This document shows, one piece after another, positions 6,550 through 11,563 of a stretch of DNA of 11,630 bases. The DNA comes from Candidatus Woesearchaeota archaeon (lineage in GTDB: Archaea > Nanobdellota > Nanobdellia > Woesearchaeales > GW2011-AR9). The notes below the pieces were generated by a model. The model was not told the origin of the DNA and did not search any database. It worked only from the letters and a program-made list of their open reading frames with translations. The first letter of the stretch is position 1. Every line of letters begins with the position of its first letter. Where the stretch lies: positions 1-11,630 of the forward strand of contig JAGVYX010000051.1 of assembly GCA_018303045.1 (NCBI GenBank), in the 5' to 3' direction. A program made the translations under genes and the position numbers.

Positions 6550-6658
6550 TTTTCTGTCGTTGTAACTGTATACTACGCTACCGCTAACCTCTAAAAGAAC
6601 TTGATGATTGACGCTTCCGTGACGGCTAACTTTAAAATTACGGGTGGGGGCTAACTTA
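6550..6658 (+). repeat. Left imperfect terminal inverted repeat
   Basis: Three blocks of 15, 9 and 15 bp match the right end in inverted order. Gaps are 41 and 29 bp here versus 7 and 28 bp on the right, so this end carries about 34 extra bases between the outer two blocks. The word GCTAAC followed by CT or TT recurs three times (near 6583, 6625 and 6651), as subterminal enzyme-binding repeats often do; that role is a guess. Confidence 0.6.
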
Positions 6659-6667
6659 ACGGAAAGA

Positions 6668-6675
6668 TTTATATA
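6668..6675 (+). promoter_or_regulatory. TATA box of the mntA-hepT operon
   Basis: TTTATATA preceded by GGAAAGA gives a strong archaeal promoter. Its centre is about 30 bp before the ATG at 6702, so transcription starts only a few bases before translation. It lies immediately inside the left inverted repeat. Confidence 0.65.
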
Positions 6676-6703
6676 CATAATATGATGTATGTGAGTACAT
6701 AAT
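6674..6703 (+). promoter_or_regulatory. Probable autoregulatory operator overlapping TATA box and start codon
   Basis: TACAT (6674-6678), ATGTA (6685-6689) and TACAT (6696-6700) alternate in orientation exactly 11 bp apart, one helical turn. The outer two extend to an 8-bp direct repeat, TACATAAT, 22 bp apart. Any protein bound here would block TBP or RNA polymerase. The first gene of the operon has an N-terminal winged helix, so autorepression by MntA is the natural inference. Confidence 0.5.
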
Positions 6704-7277
6704 GAAAACTGAACTCAAAATCTTAAAGCACTTTATCGAAAACAAGAACGCAAAGACTATTAGAGAAATCGCTCAACAAATTAAATCTGATTACAGAATA
6801 ACCCACATTGCCGTGCAAAGACTTATTGAAAAGAATGCTCTTAAAGTTCAAACTGTGGGAAAAAGTTCTTTATGCTCGCTGAATGAAAAATACTTTGGAA
6901 GTTATGTTTATGAGACTGAAAATGAGAGAAGAGAAGAGATACTCAAAAACAAAAACATTAATCAACTCTACAAAGAAATTATGTCCAAAGTAAAGACTGG
7001 TTCTTTTATCCTGCTTCTATTTGGTTCTTATGCAAAAAACAAACAGACAAAAGTGTCAGATATCGATCTTCTATTCATCTCAAATGAAAGTGGCTTTGAA
7101 AATAGAATTTCAGACATCCTCTCATTACTCCCCTTAAAGACTCATGCTCTGGTATTTACAGAAGAAGAATTTATCAGAATGAAAGACTCTAAAAAATCGA
7201 ATGTAATCCAGGAAGCAATAGAAAGTAATATAATACTCTATGGGGTTGAAGCTTATTATAGGATGAAAAATGCTTGA
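6702..7277 (+). CDS. mntA: Winged-helix/MntA-type nucleotidyltransferase (antitoxin)
   Basis: The 191-residue protein has two parts. Residues ~1-65 are a winged helix-turn-helix (TIREIAQQIKSDYRITHIAV as the HTH, then a wing around VQTVGKSSLCSLN). Residues ~85-185 are a minimal nucleotidyltransferase with strand ILLLFGSYAKNKQTKVSDID, an exact GSx10DxD motif (G108-S109, D120, D122). In the best-known system of this class MntA adds AMP residues to a tyrosine of its partner HepT and so neutralises the HEPN RNase. The gene overlaps the HEPN gene by 8 bp, the usual arrangement. The ATG at 6702 fits the TATA box at 6668. The wHTH suggests it also represses its own operon at the TACAT/ATGTA repeats. 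Family call is strong; neutralisation of the neighbour by AMPylation is inferred. Confidence 0.85.
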   Translation: MKTELKILKHFIENKNAKTIREIAQQIKSDYRITHIAVQRLIEKNALKVQTVGKSSLCSLNEKYFGSYVYETENERREEILKNKNINQLYKEIMSKVKTGSFILLLFGSYAKNKQTKVSDIDLLFISNESGFENRISDILSLLPLKTHALVFTEEEFIRMKDSKKSNVIQEAIESNIILYGVEAYYRMKNA

Positions 7278-7806
7278 TGAAAAACGAATTAAAGAAGCGG
7301 AATCAAACGTGCGACAGTATCTACAAGATAATCTACTCAAGAAGCAAACAAACGAAACTGCCAAAGCAATGTATATTGAAAATGCAGACCTTTCACTGGA
7401 GACAGCTAAGAAACTTCTTGCTTTGGAAACTAAAGACTATCATCCTTACCTTTGGGTGATTGTTCCTTCCTACTATTCAATGTATTATATTGCCAATGCC
7501 GTTCTCTTAAAATTAGGGTATAAAGTAGGAGAGAAAGTAAGTCACAAAGTAACTGCTGACGCAATAATTGTTTTTGTCAGAAATAAACTCAAGAAAAGCC
7601 TCCTCGAAGAATATGAGAATGCTCAGGAGACTGCTTTGGAGCTAATGTCCCAACGGGCAGATGTTTTATTGAAATCTCTTGATGAAGAACGTGAGAAACG
7701 ATCAAAATTTCAATACCAAATGGATGAGCAGGCAAAACTAGGAAAAGCGGTTACTTCTTTGGAACGGGCTAAAGAATTCGTGTTTGAGATGAAGAAATTG
7801 TTGTAA
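7270..7806 (+). CDS. hepT: HEPN-domain protein, HepT/UPF0332-like toxin
   Basis: The 178-residue, mostly helical protein has the HEPN core: ENADLSLETAKKLLALE (37-53), then SYYSMYYIANAVLLKLGYK (67-85), SHKVTADAIIVFV (91-103), and a final helix ending SLERAKEFVFEMKKLL. HEPN proteins paired with nucleotidyltransferases are RNases that arrest growth. The usual Rx4-6H catalytic motif is not visible: no histidine occurs after residue 92. At its place stands EREKRSKFQY (139-149), closer to the R...DY ending of UPF0332-type members; Tyr149 would be a candidate for AMPylation. The start overlaps mntA by 8 bp, indicating coupled translation. The stop lies 3 bp from the end of the convergent gene. Family confidence is high; RNase activity is uncertain given the missing histidine. 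Confidence 0.8.
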   Translation: MLDEKRIKEAESNVRQYLQDNLLKKQTNETAKAMYIENADLSLETAKKLLALETKDYHPYLWVIVPSYYSMYYIANAVLLKLGYKVGEKVSHKVTADAIIVFVRNKLKKSLLEEYENAQETALELMSQRADVLLKSLDEEREKRSKFQYQMDEQAKLGKAVTSLERAKEFVFEMKKLL

Positions 7807-7809
7807 AAA

Positions 7810-8175
7810 CTATTTATTTCTCACTCTTCTATAACTTTCATATACCCAGCTTAATACATTTGTTGCAACGGGAATCATATAGTACTTCCAATCTTCATGT
7901 AATCCTAAATTGAGGGTAGGAACTAAAGTTAACGGCCCTAACATAGCACCTTTTACAATTCCTTCCAGTATATTATAATTCAATTCCCTCACCTCTTCAC
8001 TTTCTCCTTTTTCATCCCATAGTCTCCTCTTCATTGTAGGGAGTATATACCAAAAAGATAAACTATCAAAAACATGTCCCGCACCACAAGATATACCTCT
8101 CGCTAGTTTAGGTAAACCCATCTCCATTCCTGTTTCTTTCACAATTTCCATTAAGCTTGGTTTTTCAGTTTTCAT
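7810..8175 (-). CDS. Unknown 121-aa protein with possible membrane segments, cargo of the insert
   Basis: An intact frame from ATG 8175 to TAG 7810-7812, converging on hepT with a 3-bp gap. The N-terminal half is polar with a few small residues (GLPKLARGISCGAGHVFDSL). Residues ~70-92 (ILEGIVKGAMLGPLTLVPTL) and ~98-113 (YYMIPVATNVLSWVYE) are hydrophobic enough to span or lie on a membrane, and the tail is basic (SYRRVRNK). I do not recognise the family. It has its own TATA-like box (8203-8210) and shares a short control region with the divergent HTH_10 regulator, which may therefore control it. Being enclosed by the inverted repeats with a toxin-antitoxin pair makes a defence or maintenance role conceivable, but nothing in the protein shows one. 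Confidence 0.6.
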   Translation of the reverse strand: MKTEKPSLMEIVKETGMEMGLPKLARGISCGAGHVFDSLSFWYILPTMKRRLWDEKGESEEVRELNYNILEGIVKGAMLGPLTLVPTLNLGLHEDWKYYMIPVATNVLSWVYESYRRVRNK

Positions 8176-8202
8176 TTTCTACTTAATAGTGGTTTAGCAA
8201 CA

Positions 8203-8210
8203 GGTATATC
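8203..8210 (-). promoter_or_regulatory. TATA-like box of the 121-aa gene
   Basis: On the minus strand the sequence reads AGATATAC-like after AAAATT, about 28-35 bp before the ATG at 8175. It is weaker than the other promoters in the window but at the right distance. Confidence 0.35.
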
Positions 8211-8219
8211 TAATTTTAC

Positions 8220-8233
8220 CCTGCATACGCAGG
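8220..8233. promoter_or_regulatory. Inverted repeat between divergent promoters, candidate operator
   Basis: CCTGC-ATAC-GCAGG is a perfect 5-bp inverted repeat placed between the two outward-facing TATA boxes. Its GC-rich arms stand out in an AT-rich 100-bp gap. It could be bound by the HTH_10 regulator encoded to the right. Confidence 0.35.
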
Positions 8234-8244
8234 AATAATAGCAA

Positions 8245-8254
8245 AATATTTAAA
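8245..8254 (+). promoter_or_regulatory. TATA box of the HTH_10 regulator
   Basis: AATATTTAAA lies 24-33 bp before the ATG at 8278. Its position puts the transcript start downstream of the GTG at 8260, which decides in favour of the ATG as the real start. Confidence 0.5.
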
Positions 8255-8277
8255 GAAACGTGTCTTCTTTATCTAAA

Positions 8278-8931
8278 ATGTGGTCAGCCAAATACAAAAT
8301 CAAGCACAGCAACTGTTTACTTACCCCGCTCTGCGTAAAACATGAAGTAACTGATTTTGTCTATTTGCTAAATTCTTGGAAAACAAAGAAATTCTTTTAC
8401 TATACAGAACTTCACATTTTGCAGGGGACTGAAGAAAACAAGAAGAAGTTTCTTAGAGAATTGAAAAAGAGGAAAACAATCAAGAAAGTTGAGCAAACCG
8501 GAAATTACATTTTTACCCTCAATGAAGAGCTGCCAGAAAAAGAATATTACACTCTCCCTTTTGATCCTCAATTCATACAACCAAAACCAATTATAGTTAA
8601 GCCTGATGGATTTGAATATTGGGAGTTAGCCTGTTGGGATAAAAAACCATTAATGAAAATTCTTGAGGTTTCTGTCTTCAAAGTTGATCTTAGAAGTATC
8701 AAAAAAACCAAAATTTCAGATATATTTTTACCTTCCATTTATCCAAAGTTAGCCACAAAACAAAAAGAAGCAATTGAATTGGCAGTAAAACATAACTATT
8801 ATGATTACCCCAGAAAAATAGACTTAGAGGGACTTGCTAAAATTGCTAAAGTGAAAAGACAAACATTACAAGAAAATCTACGGCGAGCAGAAAAGAAACT
8901 TGTTCCTTTTCTTACTGAAAACATAAGTTAG
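8278..8931 (+). CDS. Bacterio-opsin-activator-type (HTH_10) transcription regulator
   Basis: From the ATG at 8278 the protein has 217 residues; a GTG at 8260 would add six. I prefer the ATG because of the TATA box at 8245-8254 and because MWSAKYKIKHSNCLLTP has the W-x-x-K-x-x-I-x-H start common in archaeal proteins of this type. The N-terminal ~150 residues are an alpha/beta sensor-like domain of unknown ligand. The C-terminus (156-211), LATKQKEAIELAVKHNYYDY, PRKIDLEGLAKIAKVKRQTL and QENLRRAEKKLV, is a clear HTH_10 domain, as in Bat-like regulators that bind DNA as activators or repressors. It diverges from the unknown 121-aa gene. Its stop codon lies within the right inverted repeat (8924-8938), so it is the last gene of the insert. 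Confidence 0.8.
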   Translation: MWSAKYKIKHSNCLLTPLCVKHEVTDFVYLLNSWKTKKFFYYTELHILQGTEENKKKFLRELKKRKTIKKVEQTGNYIFTLNEELPEKEYYTLPFDPQFIQPKPIIVKPDGFEYWELACWDKKPLMKILEVSVFKVDLRSIKKTKISDIFLPSIYPKLATKQKEAIELAVKHNYYDYPRKIDLEGLAKIAKVKRQTLQENLRRAEKKLVPFLTENIS

Positions 8932-8997
8932 CCCCCACTGACAACGTTAAAAAACGAAATACTCCAGCGTCAATCTCTATGATACAACGACAGAAAA
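8924..8997 (-). repeat. Right imperfect terminal inverted repeat
   Basis: Contains the reverse complements of the three left-end blocks: 8924-8938 (15 bp), 8967-8975 (9 bp), 8983-8997 (15 bp). The first overlaps the last codons of the HTH_10 gene. Beyond it, 9000-9045 is a GC-rich patch (ACTGCGGTTCGCACC...CGCTAACGCTC) unlike its AT-rich surroundings, followed by the palindrome GTTATATAAC (9045-9054). No gene is seen between 8932 and 9103. Confidence 0.6.
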
Positions 8998-9068
8998 CTT
9001 GCTCACTGCGGTTCGCACCCCGCTGCGCTTTCGCTAACGCTCAGGTTATATAACAATACATTATATAG

Positions 9069-9079
9069 TTAATTTAGAG
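9069..9079. repeat. 11-bp direct repeat flanking the insert, right copy
   Basis: TTAATTTAGAG, identical to 6529-6539. See that entry: a possible target-site duplication, but the asymmetric distance to the inverted repeats makes it weak. Confidence 0.3.
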
Positions 9080-9103
9080 GGGTATAATTATTTATGTTCT
9101 TTA

Positions 9104-9889
9104 CTATAATTTCCGCCTAAGGTAAGTCAGGCAATCATTCCAATATTTTTGTCCAATTGGGTGTGAGGGGTAATTATATTCTTTAAGATGCGCAAACTGC
9201 GCGTATGTTATGCGTTCTACATCGTTTCCATTTACCTTCAATGCATGATAATATTCTTCAGAAAATTCTGGCAATACAATGTCATCATCTAATCCATGAA
9301 CGAGAAGTATCGGGGTCTTAATCTTTCCGACATGATTTATTGGCGACCGTTCAAAATAAGGTATTTCTTCAATATTCCTTCCTTGGATAGCTTGTCTTGT
9401 TGGCCAAATATTAGAACGATGCTGTTCTTCATACTTGTATTCTTTATATATGTCAAAAAAACCAGAAGCGAGAATTGCAGTTTTAAAATAATCTGTTCTT
9501 GTTAATGCTAAAGCAGCAGTTGTAGCTCCTCTACTGGTGCCATGAATAGCAATCTGGTTGCTGCAAATAAAATCCAGACTTTTTAAGTATTTTGCTCCTG
9601 CAATAATATCATCTACTTCTTTTCCATTTAGATCTAAATGTGCTTTATATTCATCACCATAACCATTGCTTCCTCTTTTATCTACAATGATTGTTGCGAA
9701 ACCAGCATCATTAAGATACCTCGTAATTGCAATATGGAGAGGATCGTATTGACCATCAGGGAGATAAATCCCCCCATGTATCCCACCAGAGATCATTAAT
9801 ATTGCTGGCAGCGGAGTGTCAGATTTAGGAATAGCCAAATGACCGTAAATATCAAGTCCGTCTAAGCTTTTGAATTCAATCTGTTTCAT
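9104..9889 (-). CDS. Alpha/beta hydrolase, S9 prolyl-oligopeptidase-like
   Basis: A 261-residue soluble hydrolase, about the size of the catalytic domain alone. Visible: an N-terminal strand pair (IEFKSLDGLDIYGHLAIPK), oxyanion region (AILMISGGIHGG, 29-40), VDKRGSNGYGDEY (69-81) as in S9 enzymes, nucleophile elbow HGTSRGA (Ser119 in GxSxG), HGLDDDIV (198-205, likely catalytic Asp202) and FAHLKEY (catalytic His234). The triad is complete and in order. Members cleave peptides or esters; the substrate is unknown and there is no signal peptide, so it acts in the cytoplasm. It is the last gene of the operon: its ATG lies inside the end of the histidine phosphatase gene (14-bp overlap). Confidence 0.85.
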   Translation of the reverse strand: MKQIEFKSLDGLDIYGHLAIPKSDTPLPAILMISGGIHGGIYLPDGQYDPLHIAITRYLNDAGFATIIVDKRGSNGYGDEYKAHLDLNGKEVDDIIAGAKYLKSLDFICSNQIAIHGTSRGATTAALALTRTDYFKTAILASGFFDIYKEYKYEEQHRSNIWPTRQAIQGRNIEEIPYFERSPINHVGKIKTPILLVHGLDDDIVLPEFSEEYYHALKVNGNDVERITYAQFAHLKEYNYPSHPIGQKYWNDCLTYLRRKL

Positions 9890-10499
9890 TTTTAAAGTAT
9901 GCTACATCGTTAACAACCAGTATTTTATTCTCATCAGTATCAATTATGTTTATGCAGCCATTTGTTTGTTCAATTTTGTAAAAATCATCAGGATCGGCAT
10001 TATTTAAACTGCCAATTATCACTTTATTAGTTCCGGCATGTCCGACAATAACAATTGTTTGCCGTGAGTGGTTTGCAATAATTCTTCTCATAGCGCCCAT
10101 GACTCTTTTTTGATGGTCAAAACTGTTTTCGCCATTTGGAGGCCTAATCTCTTCCCTTGGCCTGCCCTTCTGTTTTTCTTCTTCATAATACTTCATCCAA
10201 TTTTTAATAGCTTCCTTAACAGGCAAATTATTCCATTCGCCAATATCGCATTCTCTAAAATCTCGCACAGGAATAGGTTCCAAATCATGCTGGGCTGATA
10301 TGATCTGCGCAGTTTTAAAAGTTCTACCCAGATCGCTACAATAGATTGCGGAAATGCTTTCTTGGCGTAATCTATTTGCTAACTTCTGGGCTTGCTGAAG
10401 ACCAGTTTCGCTTAATTCAGAATCGTTATGATAACCTTGCATAAGGCCTTTAACATTATCCACTGTTTTACAATGCCTCACTAGCACTATTTTTGTCAC
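9876..10499 (-). CDS. Histidine phosphatase (phosphoglycerate-mutase-like superfamily)
   Basis: The 207-residue protein begins MTKIVLVRHCKTVDN, the RHG-type catalytic motif with His9 as phospho-acceptor; Cys replaces the usual Gly at position 10. Further family residues are SDLGRTFKTA (55-64, Arg59), RECDIGEWNN (82-91, acid Glu83), and VIVGHAGTNK (150-159, second catalytic His154). The family removes phosphate from sugars, nucleotides or other small metabolites; the substrate is not readable from sequence. The start is a GTG at 10499 whose bases overlap the stop of the kinase-like gene (GTGA), and its own end overlaps the hydrolase start, so all are cotranscribed. A role in salvage of a phosphorylated intermediate made or used by the neighbours is inference only. 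Confidence 0.85.
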   Translation of the reverse strand: MTKIVLVRHCKTVDNVKGLMQGYHNDSELSETGLQQAQKLANRLRQESISAIYCSDLGRTFKTAQIISAQHDLEPIPVRDFRECDIGEWNNLPVKEAIKNWMKYYEEEKQKGRPREEIRPPNGENSFDHQKRVMGAMRRIIANHSRQTIVIVGHAGTNKVIIGSLNNADPDDFYKIEQTNGCINIIDTDENKILVVNDVAYFKNETD

Positions 10500-11023
10500 C
10501 TAACTCCATCTCCTATGTTGCATAGTTTAGCAATTTTTTTCACAGTACTTTCAAGATGTCCTTGTTTATTTCTAATTAAATTAACTATAGGGGTTGTGTG
10601 TTTAAGAGCATGTGCTGCTTCATGAAAGTAGCGTGTCTCAAATTCCATCTCTTTTTTTATGCTGTCGGTACATAGACTTCTTGGCTTTTTTGCCATATTT
10701 TTCCTTCTGCGAAGTATAGTATCTTTTGGCGGGCTTATTAAAAACATATAAAAATCAATCTCTGAAAATGTTTTTAATTTTAGCGCAGAATCACCGATGC
10801 CTTTAACGTACGGCATATTTATATCTTCAACATAATCATGATTCAAAGCATAGGCAGTATCTATTTCTGGCTGCACCGCAAAATGAACATCGCAAGTTAA
10901 GGCGCCTGCTGCTTTAGTGTCTGCAATTAATTTATCAAAGGCGTCAGGCAAAAAAGAATCCCAATTAGCGACAATTTCATCTAGAGGATGTCCTTTAGAA
11001 ATTTCTAAAACATAATTGTGCAC
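10496..11023 (-). CDS. P-loop nucleotide-kinase-like protein, C-terminal part (N-terminus in other frames)
   Basis: This 175-residue frame starts formally at a GTG (11023) but is open upstream to about 11068. It contains kinase-like elements without a Walker A: CDVHFA (44-49), a basic lid-like stretch (DTILRRRKNMAKKPRSLCTD) where R-R-R is typical of phosphate-binding lids in nucleoside monophosphate kinases, and a C-terminal 'TPIVNLIRNKQGHLESTVKK' resembling the 'v.vI.N......s...i' end of archaeal adenylate-kinase-like proteins. The missing P-loop is encoded just upstream (11108-11212). Two frameshifts, near 11110 and 11065, separate the pieces; the middle piece reads NPLTDKNYLFKIITN. Joined, it would be a ~245-residue kinase. 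The stop shares GTGA with the phosphatase start. Confidence 0.6.
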   Translation of the reverse strand: MHNYVLEISKGHPLDEIVANWDSFLPDAFDKLIADTKAAGALTCDVHFAVQPEIDTAYALNHDYVEDINMPYVKGIGDSALKLKTFSEIDFYMFLISPPKDTILRRRKNMAKKPRSLCTDSIKKEMEFETRYFHEAAHALKHTTPIVNLIRNKQGHLESTVKKIAKLCNIGDGVR

Positions 11024-11107
11024 TCTTCTATTTTCGGCAGTGTTAATATCTGACTGATTCCTTAGTTAGTTATAATCTTAAATAAATAGTTTTTATCAGT
11101 CAAAGGA

Positions 11108-11212
11108 TTACACTATCCTATTTTCTATTCCATAGTGTTCTTCTAAGGAATTACAAATAGCTGTCTTCCCTGCTGCTGATACGCCCCCAAATAAAAGTAG
11201 CTTATTCCTCAT
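11108..11212 (-). pseudogene. N-terminal P-loop fragment of the kinase-like gene
   Basis: From the ATG at 11212 the frame reads MRNKLLLFGGVSAAGKTAIC and continues to a TAA at 11108-11110, 34 residues in all. It contains a full Walker A motif, G-VSAA-GKT (Gly10 to Thr17), right after a hydrophobic strand, as in P-loop kinases. The ATG lies inside the last codons of the QueC-like gene (11-bp overlap), so it is the true start of the kinase gene. It stops early because of a frameshift; the following protein continues in two other frames. Confidence 0.65.
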
Positions 11213-11555
11213 TTTCGATTTTAATATCAACTGTTTTTAATGAAAAGGCATAGTCATCTAATTCTTTCTTTTTGTATAATTTAGTATAAACTGTTCTTAC
11301 TTCCATAGAAACATCATTCCAGGAATTTCTTATTGCTAATAAAGTTTCTAATTGTCTTTTTTTATCAAAGGCGCTTAATCTTGGCAGAATGTCTTTTTCA
11401 AGAAATTTTTGGTCGTCTTTCATTGGGTTGAGCTTTAAATCAGGGTCCGGATTCCAGCCAGCAGCTATTAATGCCAGGGTTCTTTTTAAACAGGCTTTAC
11501 ATTTCCCGCAATTATCGCCATAATAACAAGTCATTTCCTGGTTCAGATTGAACAT
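11202..11555 (-). CDS. QueC-like C-terminal zinc-cysteine domain, N-terminally truncated
   Basis: The 117-residue frame begins close to TCYYGDNCGKCKACLKR, the four-cysteine zinc site (Cys10, 16, 19, 22) that ends 7-cyano-7-deazaguanine synthase (QueC), followed by AGWNPDP as in that family's 'aG..DP'. QueC uses ATP to build preQ0, the precursor of archaeosine and of some modified DNA bases. The ATP-binding PP-loop half is absent: a TGA lies one codon before the ATG, and upstream DNA belongs to another gene. About 80 further residues (LPRLSAFDKKRQLETLLAIR and on) extend beyond the normal QueC end, so this may be a QueC-like relative rather than QueC. It heads the overlapping operon with the kinase, phosphatase and hydrolase. 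On its own it cannot be catalytic. Confidence 0.6.
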   Translation of the reverse strand: MFNLNQEMTCYYGDNCGKCKACLKRTLALIAAGWNPDPDLKLNPMKDDQKFLEKDILPRLSAFDKKRQLETLLAIRNSWNDVSMEVRTVYTKLYKKKELDDYAFSLKTVDIKIENEE

Positions 11556-11563
11556 CTTTCATT

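Larger units (their letters stand above)
6550..8997. mobile_element. Candidate TIR-bounded cassette carrying wHTH-MntA/HepT and an HTH_10 regulator
   Basis: The outermost matching blocks TTTTCTGTCGTTGTA (6550-6564) and its exact reverse complement (8983-8997) bound a 2.45-kb unit. Two further blocks inside match in inverted order with similar spacing: GATTGACGC/GCGTCAATC (6606-6614, 8967-8975) and GTGGGGGCTAACTTA/its complement (6644-6658, 8924-8938). The unit holds four genes, all intact, packed right up to the repeats: the left one ends 10 bp before the MntA TATA box and the right one overlaps the regulator's stop codon. No transposase, integrase or Cas1 is encoded, so if mobile it would depend on an enzyme from elsewhere. 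The short direct repeat at 6529-6539/9069-9079 is a possible target duplication. Repeats are seen; mobility is inference. Confidence 0.5.

Noticed and set aside
6402..6587. Plus-strand reading frame across the start of the small membrane protein
   Set aside because: It overlaps the opposite-strand gene, has no promoter, crosses the left inverted repeat and gives low-complexity, non-family-like protein.
8260..8277. GTG at 8260 as start of the HTH_10 regulator
   Set aside because: It lies too close to the TATA box (8245-8254) to be in the transcript; the ATG at 8278 fits both promoter spacing and the family's usual N-terminus.
6550..8997. Casposon
   Set aside because: The inverted repeats are suggestive, but there is no cas1, family-B polymerase or nuclease gene inside.
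9000..9045. tRNA-like or T-arm-like sequence (GCGGTTCGCACCCCGC)
   Set aside because: Only a 4-bp stem with an 8-base loop forms, the T-loop pattern is wrong, and no acceptor, D or anticodon arms surround it.
9045..9054. Palindrome GTTATATAAC as an operator or promoter
   Set aside because: A 10-bp AT-rich palindrome is common by chance here, and no gene starts within reach on either strand.
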